DNA of 33,433 nucleotides, from the IMG/VR virus record IMGVR_UViG_3300042892_003012, positions 1 through 33,433 of that record; one strand, given 5' to 3'. Each line of letters starts with the position of its first letter. The stretch's first letter is position 1. Source of the stretch: a virus. Of the stretch, positions 21,278 through 28,984 are shown piece after piece. The translations under genes were made by a program, and so were the position numbers. Below the pieces are notes generated by a model, which was not told the DNA's origin, made no database searches, and saw nothing but the letters and a program-made list of their open reading frames with translations.

Positions 21278-21609
21278 GCAACCTGTTTCTTGTTTCGTGG
21301 GACTGTACCGGACTAGAAGCTGTGATCAATGTCACAGACTACGAAAAAGAAACTACCTGGGCCACTCTCAAGAATGAAGAGCCACCGGCCAAGTTGAGCA
21401 GTATGGTCAACCATTTGATGCTTCGTGCCAGAGCCAACAGCCAAAGACATTATGAAATCTATACCATGCAGGTTGCTGAAGGTATTTCAGATGAGGATAT
21501 ACGTGGTATGTTTGACGCAGATCCGCAAGGTTCGGCTGATTTGATACGTGATCGTGGTAATCAAATTTATTCGGATCGTGAAAATCTACTAGACCGTAAA
21601 ATTGTTTAA
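21274..21609 (+). CDS. Unknown small protein, 111 aa
   Basis: Begins by ATGA overlap. The first part (NLFLVSWDCTGLEAVINVTDYEKETTWATLKNEE) is strand-rich; the middle holds a helical HLMLRARANSQRHYEIYTMQV with likely nucleic-acid-friendly Arg residues, and the end is acidic to charged (FDADPQGSADLIRDRGNQIYSDRENLLDRKIV). No family is recognised. The -35 box of the MoxR promoter lies in the last codons. Confidence 0.65.
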   Translation: MSNLFLVSWDCTGLEAVINVTDYEKETTWATLKNEEPPAKLSSMVNHLMLRARANSQRHYEIYTMQVAEGISDEDIRGMFDADPQGSADLIRDRGNQIYSDRENLLDRKIV

Positions 21610-21618
21610 TTGTATAAT
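21590..21618 (+). promoter_or_regulatory. Sigma70-type promoter for the MoxR gene
   Basis: TAGACC (21590-21595), 17 bp, TATAAT (21613-21618). The -10 is exact and the -35 weaker (four of six), so this promoter may be of medium strength. TTTTTAGGAGCCTGTG lies ahead of the start. Confidence 0.68.
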
Positions 21619-21663
21619 AGTTCTATGGTAGTTAATTTTGTAGTAATTTTTTAGGAGCCTGTG

Positions 21664-22773
21664 ATGAGTACAACTATTAGTGAAAGCCGTACAGTAACAC
21701 CAAACGAATGCCGTAGCAGACTGCTTCGTGCGTTCAAAGTTCAACGTCCTGTTTTTATCTGGGGGCCTCCCGGAGTAGGCAAAAGTGAATTGGTAGCCGG
21801 TCTTACCCAAGAATTGGGTGGCCATACCATCGACCTTCGCTTGGGACAGATGGAGCCCACCGACTTGCGTGGTATTCCGTTTTACAATAAAGAAAATGGC
21901 AAAATGGACTGGGCTGAACCTGTGGATTTGCCCACAGAAGACATGGCCAAGGAATTTCCCATTATCACCTTGTTTTTAGACGAAATGAACGTGGCAGCCC
22001 CGGCTGTGCAAGCCGCGGCCTATCAGTTGATTCTTAACCGCAGACTAGGCAAGTATCACCTGCCCAAGAATGTGGTAATTGTTGCCGCAGGCAATCGTGA
22101 AAGCGACAAAGGCGTTTCATTCCGTATGCCCATGCCCTTGGCCAATCGTTTTGTACATTTAGAAGTGCGTGCTGACTATGATTCCTGGAACGAGTGGGCT
22201 GTTAAAAATCGTGAGCACAAGGATGTGGTAGGTTACATTGGTTTTGCCAAGCAAGACTTGATGGATTTTAACCCACGCTCGGCCAGCCGTGCCTTTGCAA
22301 CACCACGTTCATGGCACTTTGTGAGCGAGTTCTTGCATGACGAAGATGCCACAGACGCAGAATTGTCAGACTTGATCGCAGGTACCATTGGTGATGGATT
22401 GGCAGTTAAGTTTATGGCACACCGCAAGGTTGCAAGCAAGATGCCTAACCCAAGCGAAATCTTGTTAGGCAAGGTCAAGACCTTGGATGTCAAAGAAGTT
22501 AGTGCCATGTATTCCCTGACTGTATCCATGTGCTATGAATTGCAAGATGCTTATGCCAAATTGGGCAAGGAAAAGATCGCGGACTGGCACGGTATGGCCG
22601 ATAACTTCTTCCGCTTTATGATGGATAATTTTACCACTGAGTTGGTTGTCATGGGTGCTAGAGTTGCTCTTACCACCTACAACTTGCCTTTGGTACCAGG
22701 TAAACTCAAGAACTTCGACGAATTCCACAAGCGGTACGGCAAGTATATCATTGCCGCAGGTGGTAAGAACTAA
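21664..22773 (+). CDS. MoxR-type AAA+ ATPase
   Basis: From the ATG at 21664 (GTG at 21661 is one codon earlier) the protein has 369 residues. Walker A GPPGVGKS (34-41), Walker B TLFLDEMN (102-109), NVVIVAAGNRE as sensor 1 and MPLANRFVHLEV with the arginine finger are the AAA+ core. The LRLGQMEPTDLRG insert is typical of MoxR/RavA-like proteins. Such ATPases act on a paired VWA protein as a chaperone or metal-loading device. A VWA partner occurs at 23490, with two unrelated genes in between. AGGAGCC sits before the start. Confidence 0.93.
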   Translation: MSTTISESRTVTPNECRSRLLRAFKVQRPVFIWGPPGVGKSELVAGLTQELGGHTIDLRLGQMEPTDLRGIPFYNKENGKMDWAEPVDLPTEDMAKEFPIITLFLDEMNVAAPAVQAAAYQLILNRRLGKYHLPKNVVIVAAGNRESDKGVSFRMPMPLANRFVHLEVRADYDSWNEWAVKNREHKDVVGYIGFAKQDLMDFNPRSASRAFATPRSWHFVSEFLHDEDATDAELSDLIAGTIGDGLAVKFMAHRKVASKMPNPSEILLGKVKTLDVKEVSAMYSLTVSMCYELQDAYAKLGKEKIADWHGMADNFFRFMMDNFTTELVVMGARVALTTYNLPLVPGKLKNFDEFHKRYGKYIIAAGGKN

Positions 22774-22791
22774 CAGGTTGCTGTCACAGGC

Positions 22792-22823
22792 AAGGGGCAG
22801 GAGAAATCCGTAAGACCCCTTTT
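22792..22823 (+). terminator. Hairpin terminator candidate after MoxR
   Basis: AAGGGG (22792-22797) pairs with CCCCTT (22816-22821) over an 18-nt loop and leads into TTTT. The loop is long, so the stem may be weaker than at 20922, and translation of the next gene begins at 22828. Confidence 0.6.
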
Positions 22824-22827
22824 AATT

Positions 22828-23163
22828 ATGAAAATATATATAGAATCAATACATCATAAAGAAAAAGCACACGATCTTTTTGACAAAAAACTTTGGGTAG
22901 ATTCGAGTTCTAATGAAAAACTTTCTGAAAATGTAAAAGAATTGCATCAGTTTTTTTCAACAATCTATGGACCCAGCGTTGATATCGATACCGCAGACTA
23001 TATAGATCAGAAACCAAAGTGGGATTGGGAAACTCAAAGGCGTACTCGTTACGAAAGAAAGTGGAGCTTTAAGCCCGGAAAAAATATTTTTTATGTTCAC
23101 AATGATGACATCGAATACATTAAATTTTATTATCCAAAAATAGAATATCGCCAATGGTCATAG
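22828..23163 (+). CDS. Unknown charged protein, 111 aa
   Basis: A/T-rich gene without a clear ribosome site. The protein (KIYIESIHHKEKAHDLFDKK...) is charged and aromatic, with PKWDWETQRRTRYERKWSFKPGKNIFYVHNDDIEYIKFYYP in the second half, resembling alternating strands. No signal peptide and no recognised family. It overlaps the next gene by 10 nt, and base use differs from the G/C-richer MoxR and VWA genes on either side, which hints that the pair 22828-23456 was inserted between them. Confidence 0.6.
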   Translation: MKIYIESIHHKEKAHDLFDKKLWVDSSSNEKLSENVKELHQFFSTIYGPSVDIDTADYIDQKPKWDWETQRRTRYERKWSFKPGKNIFYVHNDDIEYIKFYYPKIEYRQWS

Positions 23164-23456
23164 GTCCTTTGCTCATAGTTGGTCTGGCTAGCATGGCTTC
23201 GGTAGAAACCACTGGTAAAGGTCTAGCCGATCATACCATTTCAACTATGCGTGATCAAGACTGCAAGATCAGCCGAAGCATCAGCGGTAATGACATTTGC
23301 CGCCCCACAGCACCCGAACCACGTGCAACGGTCACAGTCAGTCAACCCACACCACCACAAGTGGTCAAATCTGGTTCTAGTGTACAAAGCATGGAAGATG
23401 TGTTTAATCAGCGAAAAAACCGTGCTAACCAAAAGGTTGACCAAAAAATCAATTAA
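23154..23456 (+). CDS. TTGKGLADH-type secreted protein, 100 aa
   Basis: The N-terminus (MVIGPLLIVGLASMASVET) is hydrophobic and could be a signal sequence or anchor. It is followed by TTGKGLADHTISTMRDQDCKISRSISGNDICRP, which resembles the conserved stretch of a small protein found in many proteobacteria, usually with a lipoprotein or exported N-terminus (from memory). The end is Pro/Thr/Gln-rich and low complexity. A pair of Cys (DCKI and DIC) may form a disulfide. This is a bacterial-type gene in a phage and probably points to the host group; function unknown. Confidence 0.65.
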   Translation: MVIGPLLIVGLASMASVETTGKGLADHTISTMRDQDCKISRSISGNDICRPTAPEPRATVTVSQPTPPQVVKSGSSVQSMEDVFNQRKNRANQKVDQKIN

Positions 23457-23465
23457 ATGTATAAT
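23437..23465 (+). promoter_or_regulatory. Sigma70-type promoter for the VWA gene
   Basis: TTGACC (23437-23442), 17 bp, TATAAT (23460-23465). A start codon at 23457 would lie in the -10 itself, so the gene starts at 23490, with CGGAG as ribosome site. Confidence 0.85.
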
Positions 23466-23489
23466 ATATATAATAACGGAGCGATCTCA

Positions 23490-24743
23490 ATGACTACACT
23501 AGCAGAAAAAAGCAAAGAATCCACAGCAACAGATCCCAAGATCGATGCCGCCGCACGTGAAAAACTGGTAACCGCACGTATCGGTCTCTTGCTCCGGGCA
23601 CCGTTTTTTGGTAATTTGGCCACTCGTATGACATTAACCAATGCCGACGATTGGTGCCCCACTGCTGCCACAGATGGTCGTAAATTCTATTACAATAGTG
23701 TGTTCGTCAATAACATGCCACTCAAGCAATTGGAGTTTTTGGTAGGGCATGAAGTTTTACATGCGGTGTACGATCACATGGGACGTCGTGGCAATAGAGA
23801 TCCAAAATTGTGGAACATTGCCGATGACTATTGCGTGAACTGGGATTTGGTAGAACAACGCATTGGCGACAAGATTCCCATCGCACTCTATGATCAAAAA
23901 TACAAAGGCATGAGTGCCGAAGAAGTCTACGATGATCTTTACGAGAACGCAGACAAAATTGATGTCAATGAACTGATGAAACGTCTCTTGGACGAGCACC
24001 TGGATGGTGAAGGCGACGAAGAAGGTGACGGCGAAGATGGCAACAAGCCCGGCAATGGTCGCCCTAAACTCAGCGAAGAAGAAAAGAAACAAATTCGCGA
24101 CGAAATCAAAGAGGCTGTATTAGCAGCCGCCAATGCGTCGGGTGCAGGCAACTTGCCGGGTGGTGTCAAACGCATGATCAAGGACCTAACCGAACCTGTG
24201 ATCAACTGGCGTGAGTTGATCAATCAACAGATTGAATCGACTATCAAGAGCGACTTCACTTGGCAACGTCCCAGCCGCAGAGGGTGGCACATGGATGCTA
24301 TCATGCCTGGCATGTTACCTGGTAATCAAATTGACGTGGTCATTGGCATTGACACATCGGGCAGTATCACCGACAAAGATCTTAAAATATTCTTGAGTGA
24401 AATCAAAGGTATCATGGAAAGTTACGACGAGTATCGTATCCATGTCATGGGCTGGGATACCGAAGTACACAACCATGAAATATTCACCTCGGACAATATC
24501 ACCGACATTGAGAGTTTTCAACCCGGTGGAGGTGGTGGTACAGATCCGCATTGTGTATGGACCTGGTTGGAAGAAAACAACATCGAACCCAAGAAACTGA
24601 TCATGTTCACAGACTTTTGTTTCTTTGGTTGGAGCCCCGATCAGGTCGAACAGTATTGCGATACTGTGTGGATTATCAAAGGCAACAAAGAAGCCCAGCC
24701 CGAGTTTGGTGTGTATGCACACTATGAGGATGCTGCAAAATGA
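23490..24743 (+). CDS. VWA protein with metallopeptidase-like N-terminal domain
   Basis: A 417-residue protein. GHEVLHAVYDHMG (HExxH at 87-91 and His96) and LWNIADDYCVNW form a zinc-metallopeptidase-like N-terminal domain as in DUF2201 proteins. Then comes an acidic, Gly-rich linker (GEGDEEGDGEDGNKPG), a helix, and a VWA domain with the MIDAS motif DTSGS (288-292) in VVIGIDTSGSI. These VWA/HExxH proteins pair with MoxR ATPases in bacteria and some large phages. The pairing and separate promoter suggest co-action but not equal expression. Confidence 0.92.
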   Translation: MTTLAEKSKESTATDPKIDAAAREKLVTARIGLLLRAPFFGNLATRMTLTNADDWCPTAATDGRKFYYNSVFVNNMPLKQLEFLVGHEVLHAVYDHMGRRGNRDPKLWNIADDYCVNWDLVEQRIGDKIPIALYDQKYKGMSAEEVYDDLYENADKIDVNELMKRLLDEHLDGEGDEEGDGEDGNKPGNGRPKLSEEEKKQIRDEIKEAVLAAANASGAGNLPGGVKRMIKDLTEPVINWRELINQQIESTIKSDFTWQRPSRRGWHMDAIMPGMLPGNQIDVVIGIDTSGSITDKDLKIFLSEIKGIMESYDEYRIHVMGWDTEVHNHEIFTSDNITDIESFQPGGGGGTDPHCVWTWLEENNIEPKKLIMFTDFCFFGWSPDQVEQYCDTVWIIKGNKEAQPEFGVYAHYEDAAK

Positions 24744-24922
24744 ACGAGAATATCCAACGCATAGCCGAGGCCACCAACTTTACCATTGCAGACAGCCCTG
24801 TATGGCGACTCAAGGTCCAAGAGTTTGCCCAGGCCATTGTGCAGGAGTGTGCTGATATTGCACACACCGCTGAACCTTATCAAAGCAGTGACAATATTTT
24901 AAAACATTTTGGAGTAGAATAA
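24740..24922 (+). CDS. Small conserved phage protein, 60 aa
   Basis: Starts by ATGA overlap with the VWA gene. The helix KVQEFAQAIVQECADIAH and the tail SSDNILKHFGVE are a pattern I know from small proteins in many tailed phages, annotated as hypothetical. It has no motif for a function. The stop shares a base with the next ATG (TAATG), and it is likely expressed with the following gene. Confidence 0.72.
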   Translation: MNENIQRIAEATNFTIADSPVWRLKVQEFAQAIVQECADIAHTAEPYQSSDNILKHFGVE

Positions 24923-25221
24923 TGGAATTTCAAAATCCCAAAGATCTAAAACCCAAGGCCGCAAGAGAACTGGCATTGAATCTGCAACTGCGTATTCTCA
25001 AATTGGAAAACTGCCTGGATGACCTAAGCCGTAGTGTGGAAATTGCCCAGTTTACCAAACAGTACAATGTGACCGAAGCCTTTGTGCGTGATGCCGAAGC
25101 CCTGTTGGAAGATCGTTTGATTGTGCCCGAAATAGATCAAAGCAATCGTAAATTTGTCTTAGTCGAAGGCGAAGTTGACAAACAAACTGTAAAAGACATT
25201 GTGGCCAATGCTAAAGCATAA
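24922..25221 (+). CDS. Helical protein, 99 aa
   Basis: Mostly helical with a heptad-like pattern (LALNLQLRILKLENCLDDLSRSVEIAQFTKQYNVTEAFVRDAEALLEDRL). It looks like a small coiled-coil dimer. No known family. It overlaps the next gene by 14 nt, in the same transcription block as the VWA gene. Confidence 0.62.
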   Translation: MEFQNPKDLKPKAARELALNLQLRILKLENCLDDLSRSVEIAQFTKQYNVTEAFVRDAEALLEDRLIVPEIDQSNRKFVLVEGEVDKQTVKDIVANAKA

Positions 25222-25498
25222 CGAAGCCAATCCCTTGGCTGTTTTTGGACTCAGACAACTGGATCATTGCCCGCCACACTTTACACCTGTCACATTCGAA
25301 TTAAAAAGCAACGAAAAAACCATTTCAGACTGGATCTGGACCAATTTAACAGGCAGATTTTACTACGATGATCGAGTCTACAAGGATGCCGACAACAATG
25401 TACACAGCCATCGCTGTGCGGCTTTTGAAATAGCTGCCGAAGCCAGTATGTTTGCCTTGATACTGGATCAGATCAACACATTCAATTTCGAGTTCTAA
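25208..25498 (+). CDS. Conserved phage protein, 96 aa
   Basis: The ATG at 25208 is used rather than the TTG at 25199. The protein has LAVFGLRQLDHCPPHFTPVTF and SDWIWTNLTGRFYYDDRVYKD, which recall a hypothetical of marine T4-like phages. HCPPHF and a late HSHRCAAFE could hold a metal (Cys and His). No function can be assigned. Confidence 0.65.
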   Translation: MLKHNEANPLAVFGLRQLDHCPPHFTPVTFELKSNEKTISDWIWTNLTGRFYYDDRVYKDADNNVHSHRCAAFEIAAEASMFALILDQINTFNFEF

Positions 25499-25556
25499 AA
25501 AATTTTTCCACCGAAGATATAGATCGTAAATATATGCATAGTTTACGGAGATATCT

Positions 25557-25820
25557 ATGCAAGAACAAGCAACACAAGAAACACAAACAGAACAAGCGGT
25601 ACCGCCTGAGAACACAGTTCAATTACAACTGTCAGACTTGGTAATGTGTGCCCAGGCCATACAATTGGCCAGTCAACGTGGCGCATTTCGTGCCGATGAA
25701 TTCACACAGATTGGCGGAGTATTTGATCGCATAACCACTTTCCTTAAATCCAGTGGTGCATTGGGATCCAGCTCTGCACCAACCAGTGATGAAACAGTGG
25801 CTTCAACAACCGCTGAATAA
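25557..25820 (+). CDS. Small acidic protein, 87 aa
   Basis: The N-terminus is Gln/Glu/Thr-rich and disordered (MQEQATQETQTEQAVPPE), followed by a helical core (VQLQLSDLVMCAQAIQLASQRGAFRADEFTQIGGVFDRITTFLKSSG) and a Ser/Thr tail. TACGGAG gives a ribosome site. Similar small proteins with an ADEF-x-x-VG-x-x-Y/F core occur in T4-like marine phages by memory. The 58-nt gap before it has no other gene. Confidence 0.65.
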   Translation: MQEQATQETQTEQAVPPENTVQLQLSDLVMCAQAIQLASQRGAFRADEFTQIGGVFDRITTFLKSSGALGSSSAPTSDETVASTTAE

Positions 25821-25834
25821 AAGGAAAAATTAAA

Positions 25835-26533
25835 ATGATTAAACATGTCGGTAAACACAACAGCAAAAAAATAGTTCTGCTCTGGCGTCGTGTACCCAAC
25901 GAAGGTCATATGGCCTTGGTTGCTTACAGCGATACTTTGCCAAGAATGATTCATGACGAAGTCATGCGTGCCTTAGAAAGTGATATTGGGCAAAACGCCA
26001 AAGACTTTTCGGATGTGTTATTCCGTACAACCATGGGCGATGGTCGTAATGCTCTCGAAGTATTGCACAAAGAAGGCTTTATTAAAAAGGTTCCTTGCAA
26101 TCAGGTCTTGATCACACCCACTGCCAAATCCAGTGTTCGTCTTGATGAATTAAACACAATCTTGGATGAGATGGATAAAGGTGAAGACGCCATTAAAAAA
26201 TTGGCTGAAATTGATAGCCAAGCAGGTATGTCAGGCAAGCGTCGTAAGACTCAAGGTCGCGAGGTTGGAATGCCGCCCAACAACACCAGTGTGAGTAGAA
26301 CCAACATTGATGTGGAAGCAACCGACAGTGCCGCAAGTTATCTCAAAGGTGTGTTGACCGATGATGACTTGGTCACACAACGTTTGAGTCAAGCCGCACA
26401 GATGCAAAAGCAGGCCGAGCAGTTGTTGGCCGAAGCCAAGCGTTTGACCGAAGAAGCAAAATCACTAACACCTGCAAAAAATGGCACAACAAAAACCAAA
26501 AAAACCACGACAGCCAAAAAGCAGGCGGCTTAA
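25835..26533 (+). CDS. Conserved phage protein, 232 aa
   Basis: N-terminal two thirds: HNSKKIVLLWRRVPNEGHMALVAYSDTLPRMIHDEVMRALESDIGQNAKDFSDVLFR, a mixed fold common to a hypothetical of T4-like marine phages (from memory). After about residue 170 comes a helix rich in Ala, Gln and Glu (LSQAAQMQKQAEQLLAEAK) and a Lys/Thr tail (TKTKKTTTAKKQAA) typical of nucleic-acid or membrane contact. The end overlaps the next gene by 53 nt. Confidence 0.68.
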   Translation: MIKHVGKHNSKKIVLLWRRVPNEGHMALVAYSDTLPRMIHDEVMRALESDIGQNAKDFSDVLFRTTMGDGRNALEVLHKEGFIKKVPCNQVLITPTAKSSVRLDELNTILDEMDKGEDAIKKLAEIDSQAGMSGKRRKTQGREVGMPPNNTSVSRTNIDVEATDSAASYLKGVLTDDDLVTQRLSQAAQMQKQAEQLLAEAKRLTEEAKSLTPAKNGTTKTKKTTTAKKQAA

Positions 26534-26825
26534 TCTAAATAGAAAAGATCAATGGGAAAAACTGTTAAAAGAAGTTCACAAAGAACAGGTTCCCATTGGT
26601 GTTCTAAGATATATCACTGTTAATCTCAAAGACGGAACCAGTGTAGATGTCAACATTGCAGAGATGTTGGCCGAAGGTGCTGATCCAGGTGAGGTAGAAC
26701 GCATGATCAATCACAGATTAGAATCATTAGATGATGTCATCAACGATGTGGATTTTCATATCAGTGTAGACAGTGTGGCCAAAGTAATACAACCTTTCAC
26801 AGACAAACTCTTAAAAGACTTATGA
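26481..26825 (+). CDS. Conserved small phage protein, 114 aa
   Basis: The first 25 residues are basic (AQQKPKKPRQPKSRRLNLNRK). The body, WEKLLKEVHKEQVPIGVLRYITVNLKDGTSVDVNIAEMLAEG then VERMINHRLESLDDVINDVDFHISVDSVAKVIQPFTDKLLKDL, matches by memory a small conserved protein of T4-like marine phages. The 53-nt overlap means the basic start is read in another frame from the Lys/Thr tail of the previous protein. It overlaps DHFR by ATGA. Confidence 0.72.
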   Translation: MAQQKPKKPRQPKSRRLNLNRKDQWEKLLKEVHKEQVPIGVLRYITVNLKDGTSVDVNIAEMLAEGADPGEVERMINHRLESLDDVINDVDFHISVDSVAKVIQPFTDKLLKDL

Positions 26826-27322
26826 TCAATGCCATATTTGCCGTTGACTTCAACGGCGGTATGGGGTTCAATGGTACCCTACCTTGGCCCCATAATTCCG
26901 AAGATTTACAACACTTCCAAGATCTAACCACAGGTCATGTTGTGGTGTGCGGTCGGCGCACCTGGGACGATCCCAAGTTGCCCAAACCCCTGCCCAACCG
27001 TAAAGTGTACGTGGCTACCAACAGACCCATTTCTTATGCCACAGCATTTGCAGGCGATATCAAAGAAAACTTGTTGCAGATAGAAGCCGCCAATGCAGAT
27101 AAAAAAATATTTGTCATAGGCGGATCCAAATTGCTTGAAGAAGCACAACCTCTATTGGATCGAGTATATGTGACACACATCAAAGGATCATACAGATCTG
27201 ACACCAGAATATATGTAAAAGAATTTCTTTCTGGATTCCGACCAGTGCGTGCTCAAGTAAGTAGTGATTTCCAATCCATATTTACAGTCTATGAATCCAT
27301 CTTCAAGCGAAGTCAAACCTAA
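26822..27322 (+). CDS. folA: Dihydrofolate reductase
   Basis: DHFR reduces dihydrofolate to tetrahydrofolate with NADPH, regenerating the folate used by ThyA. In 166 residues: AVDFNGGMGFNGTLPWPHNSEDLQHF with substrate loop and LPWP, HVVVCGRRTWDD, VYVATNRP, the NADPH-binding IGGSKLLEEA and the strand DRVYVTHIKG. Note the acidic residue after LPW is followed by an extra Pro-His-Asn, slightly different from bacterial types. It starts by ATGA overlap and itself overlaps an SGNH gene. thyA follows within 750 nt, a usual pairing in T4-like phages. Confidence 0.93.
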   Translation: MINAIFAVDFNGGMGFNGTLPWPHNSEDLQHFQDLTTGHVVVCGRRTWDDPKLPKPLPNRKVYVATNRPISYATAFAGDIKENLLQIEAANADKKIFVIGGSKLLEEAQPLLDRVYVTHIKGSYRSDTRIYVKEFLSGFRPVRAQVSSDFQSIFTVYESIFKRSQT

Positions 27323-28076
27323 GATATTTGTCAGCGGAAGTAGTTGGGCCCGCGGTGAATGGGCGGTTGGAAATCCTGTAGTACAACATGATGGTATACG
27401 ACAGTATTTTGCCGATGCAGGATACACAGTAGTAGATGCCAGCCAGGCTCGTAGTTATCACAGCCGTGTGATCGCACATCTAGATGATAAACTGGCAAGT
27501 CAATACACCGCAGGAGACCTTGTATTTTTTATAATGGCCGATCCATTGTTGGATCTTATCATGCCAGAACTTGCCGGACTAAATCTTAAACGTGACAGTG
27601 ATGCTCGTAACTTGCCCAGGTTTACACAAGCTATTAAAGCAACCGGCGGATTAATTAATCTAGTACGACAACAACAAGATAGCATTTACAATCAACTTGA
27701 TGCTGTGGCTAAAAAATACAGTGCCAGTGTGCATTGCATTGGTGGCACTTATAATGTAAACACCACAATATCTTGCAAGTATACCAACTTGTTGCCCACT
27801 GTGCCAAGTTGGATATATTTGTTAGCAGGACAATTTCAAGAACACCCAGGAATAGATCTTCCAGAGTTTGGTATAACGTATACCTGGGGCATTGACTACA
27901 TAGACTTATCCACATATACACCAGAATTTGCCAATCAAGTTCGTCAAGAATTTGATTCAATATCCGATAGTACCAGAATAATGGATGAACTTATTTTTCA
28001 TCCGGATGGCTTGCATCCTAACAGAGAAGGTCATACAATACTATATAAACATCTAACAGACTTATTACACCTATGA
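27291..28076 (+). CDS. SGNH-like hydrolase, fourth family member
   Basis: The ATG at 27291 lies 32 nt inside the DHFR gene in another frame. IFVSGSSWARGEW is the modified nucleophile block (SGSSW), and FHPDGLHPNREGHTILYKHL is a canonical block V, D-x-x-H-P-N-x-x-G-H. The Asp/His pair is complete, unlike in the tandem pair. It is 261 residues. The gene is wedged between DHFR and thyA with overlaps on both sides (ATGA at thyA), so it is co-translated with nucleotide metabolism enzymes. The substrate is unknown. Confidence 0.82.
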   Translation: MNPSSSEVKPKIFVSGSSWARGEWAVGNPVVQHDGIRQYFADAGYTVVDASQARSYHSRVIAHLDDKLASQYTAGDLVFFIMADPLLDLIMPELAGLNLKRDSDARNLPRFTQAIKATGGLINLVRQQQDSIYNQLDAVAKKYSASVHCIGGTYNVNTTISCKYTNLLPTVPSWIYLLAGQFQEHPGIDLPEFGITYTWGIDYIDLSTYTPEFANQVRQEFDSISDSTRIMDELIFHPDGLHPNREGHTILYKHLTDLLHL

Positions 28077-28984
28077 AACAATACCTAGACGCACTTCGAC
28101 AAGTTCTTGAGCAGGGTGAGGTTCGAGACGACCGTACCGGTGTAGGTACTATCAGCCTGTTTGGATTGCAACAACGCTACGATTTGAGTAAATTGTTTCC
28201 AGCGGTAACTACTAAACGACTAGCATGGCGAGCTTGTGTAGGCGAGCTGTTATGGATGATCGAAGGATCCGGGGACGAACGCAGGCTGGCCGAAATTACA
28301 CATGGTACCAGTGATGGTACTGTGACTATATGGACTCCCAATGCTCTTGCCCCTTATTGGAAACCCCGGGCACGGTTTGAGGGTGACTTAGGTCGTGTGT
28401 ACGGAGTACAATGGCGACATTGGCGTACTTACGAAACTCGTGAAGCAGGTAGCTTCAAAAACGAGTTTGGTAGTTGGTATAGTACACCAGCAGGTGTAGT
28501 AGAACGAGAAGTTGATCAATTACAGGATTTAATCGCAGGACTAAAGACAGATCCTTACGGACGTAGACATGTATTAACAGCATGGAATCCTGGTGAACTA
28601 GATCAAATGGCACTACCGCCATGCCACATGTTTGCACAGTTCTATGTGAGCCGAGACGGCCGACTAAGTTGTCAAATGTATCAAAGAAGTTGCGACATGT
28701 TTCTAGGAGTACCATTTAATATCGCAAGCTACAGCCTCTTAACGGCCATGATAGCTCAAGTGTGCGGCCTTCGGGTTGGTGAGTTCGTTCACGTTCTCGG
28801 CGATGCACACATCTACTTGAATCATGTTGAACAGGTAAAAGAACAACTGACACGTGAACCATTACCTGCGCCAACTCTCTGGCTTAATCCAGATATTCGA
28901 GATATTACAAAATTCACAATGGCAGATATTCGTTTAAGCGAATATCAATCACACAACAGCATCAAAGCGGAGATGGCAGTTTGA
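28073..28984 (+). CDS. thyA: Thymidylate synthase (ThyA type)
   Basis: Methylates dUMP to dTMP using methylene-tetrahydrofolate. A 303-residue protein with catalytic Cys in ALPPCHMFAQFYV, RDDRTGVGT at the N-terminus, the phosphate-binding RSCDMFLGVPFNIASYSLL and GDAHIYLNHVEQV, and a final MAV-like end. The Asn in FNIASY is the residue that distinguishes uracil specificity from the Asp of phage hydroxymethylases, so dTMP is the likely product. It overlaps its neighbours (ATGA and TTGA) on both sides. Confidence 0.95.
   Translation: MKQYLDALRQVLEQGEVRDDRTGVGTISLFGLQQRYDLSKLFPAVTTKRLAWRACVGELLWMIEGSGDERRLAEITHGTSDGTVTIWTPNALAPYWKPRARFEGDLGRVYGVQWRHWRTYETREAGSFKNEFGSWYSTPAGVVEREVDQLQDLIAGLKTDPYGRRHVLTAWNPGELDQMALPPCHMFAQFYVSRDGRLSCQMYQRSCDMFLGVPFNIASYSLLTAMIAQVCGLRVGEFVHVLGDAHIYLNHVEQVKEQLTREPLPAPTLWLNPDIRDITKFTMADIRLSEYQSHNSIKAEMAV

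Noticed and set aside
24315-24722. Minus-strand open frame opposite the VWA domain
   Set aside because: The MIDAS motif DTSGS is on the plus strand; the frame is a shadow of that gene.
28073-28984. Phage dUMP/dCMP hydroxymethylase instead of ThyA
   Set aside because: The residue in FNIASY is Asn as in thymidylate synthase, and a DHFR gene lies close by.
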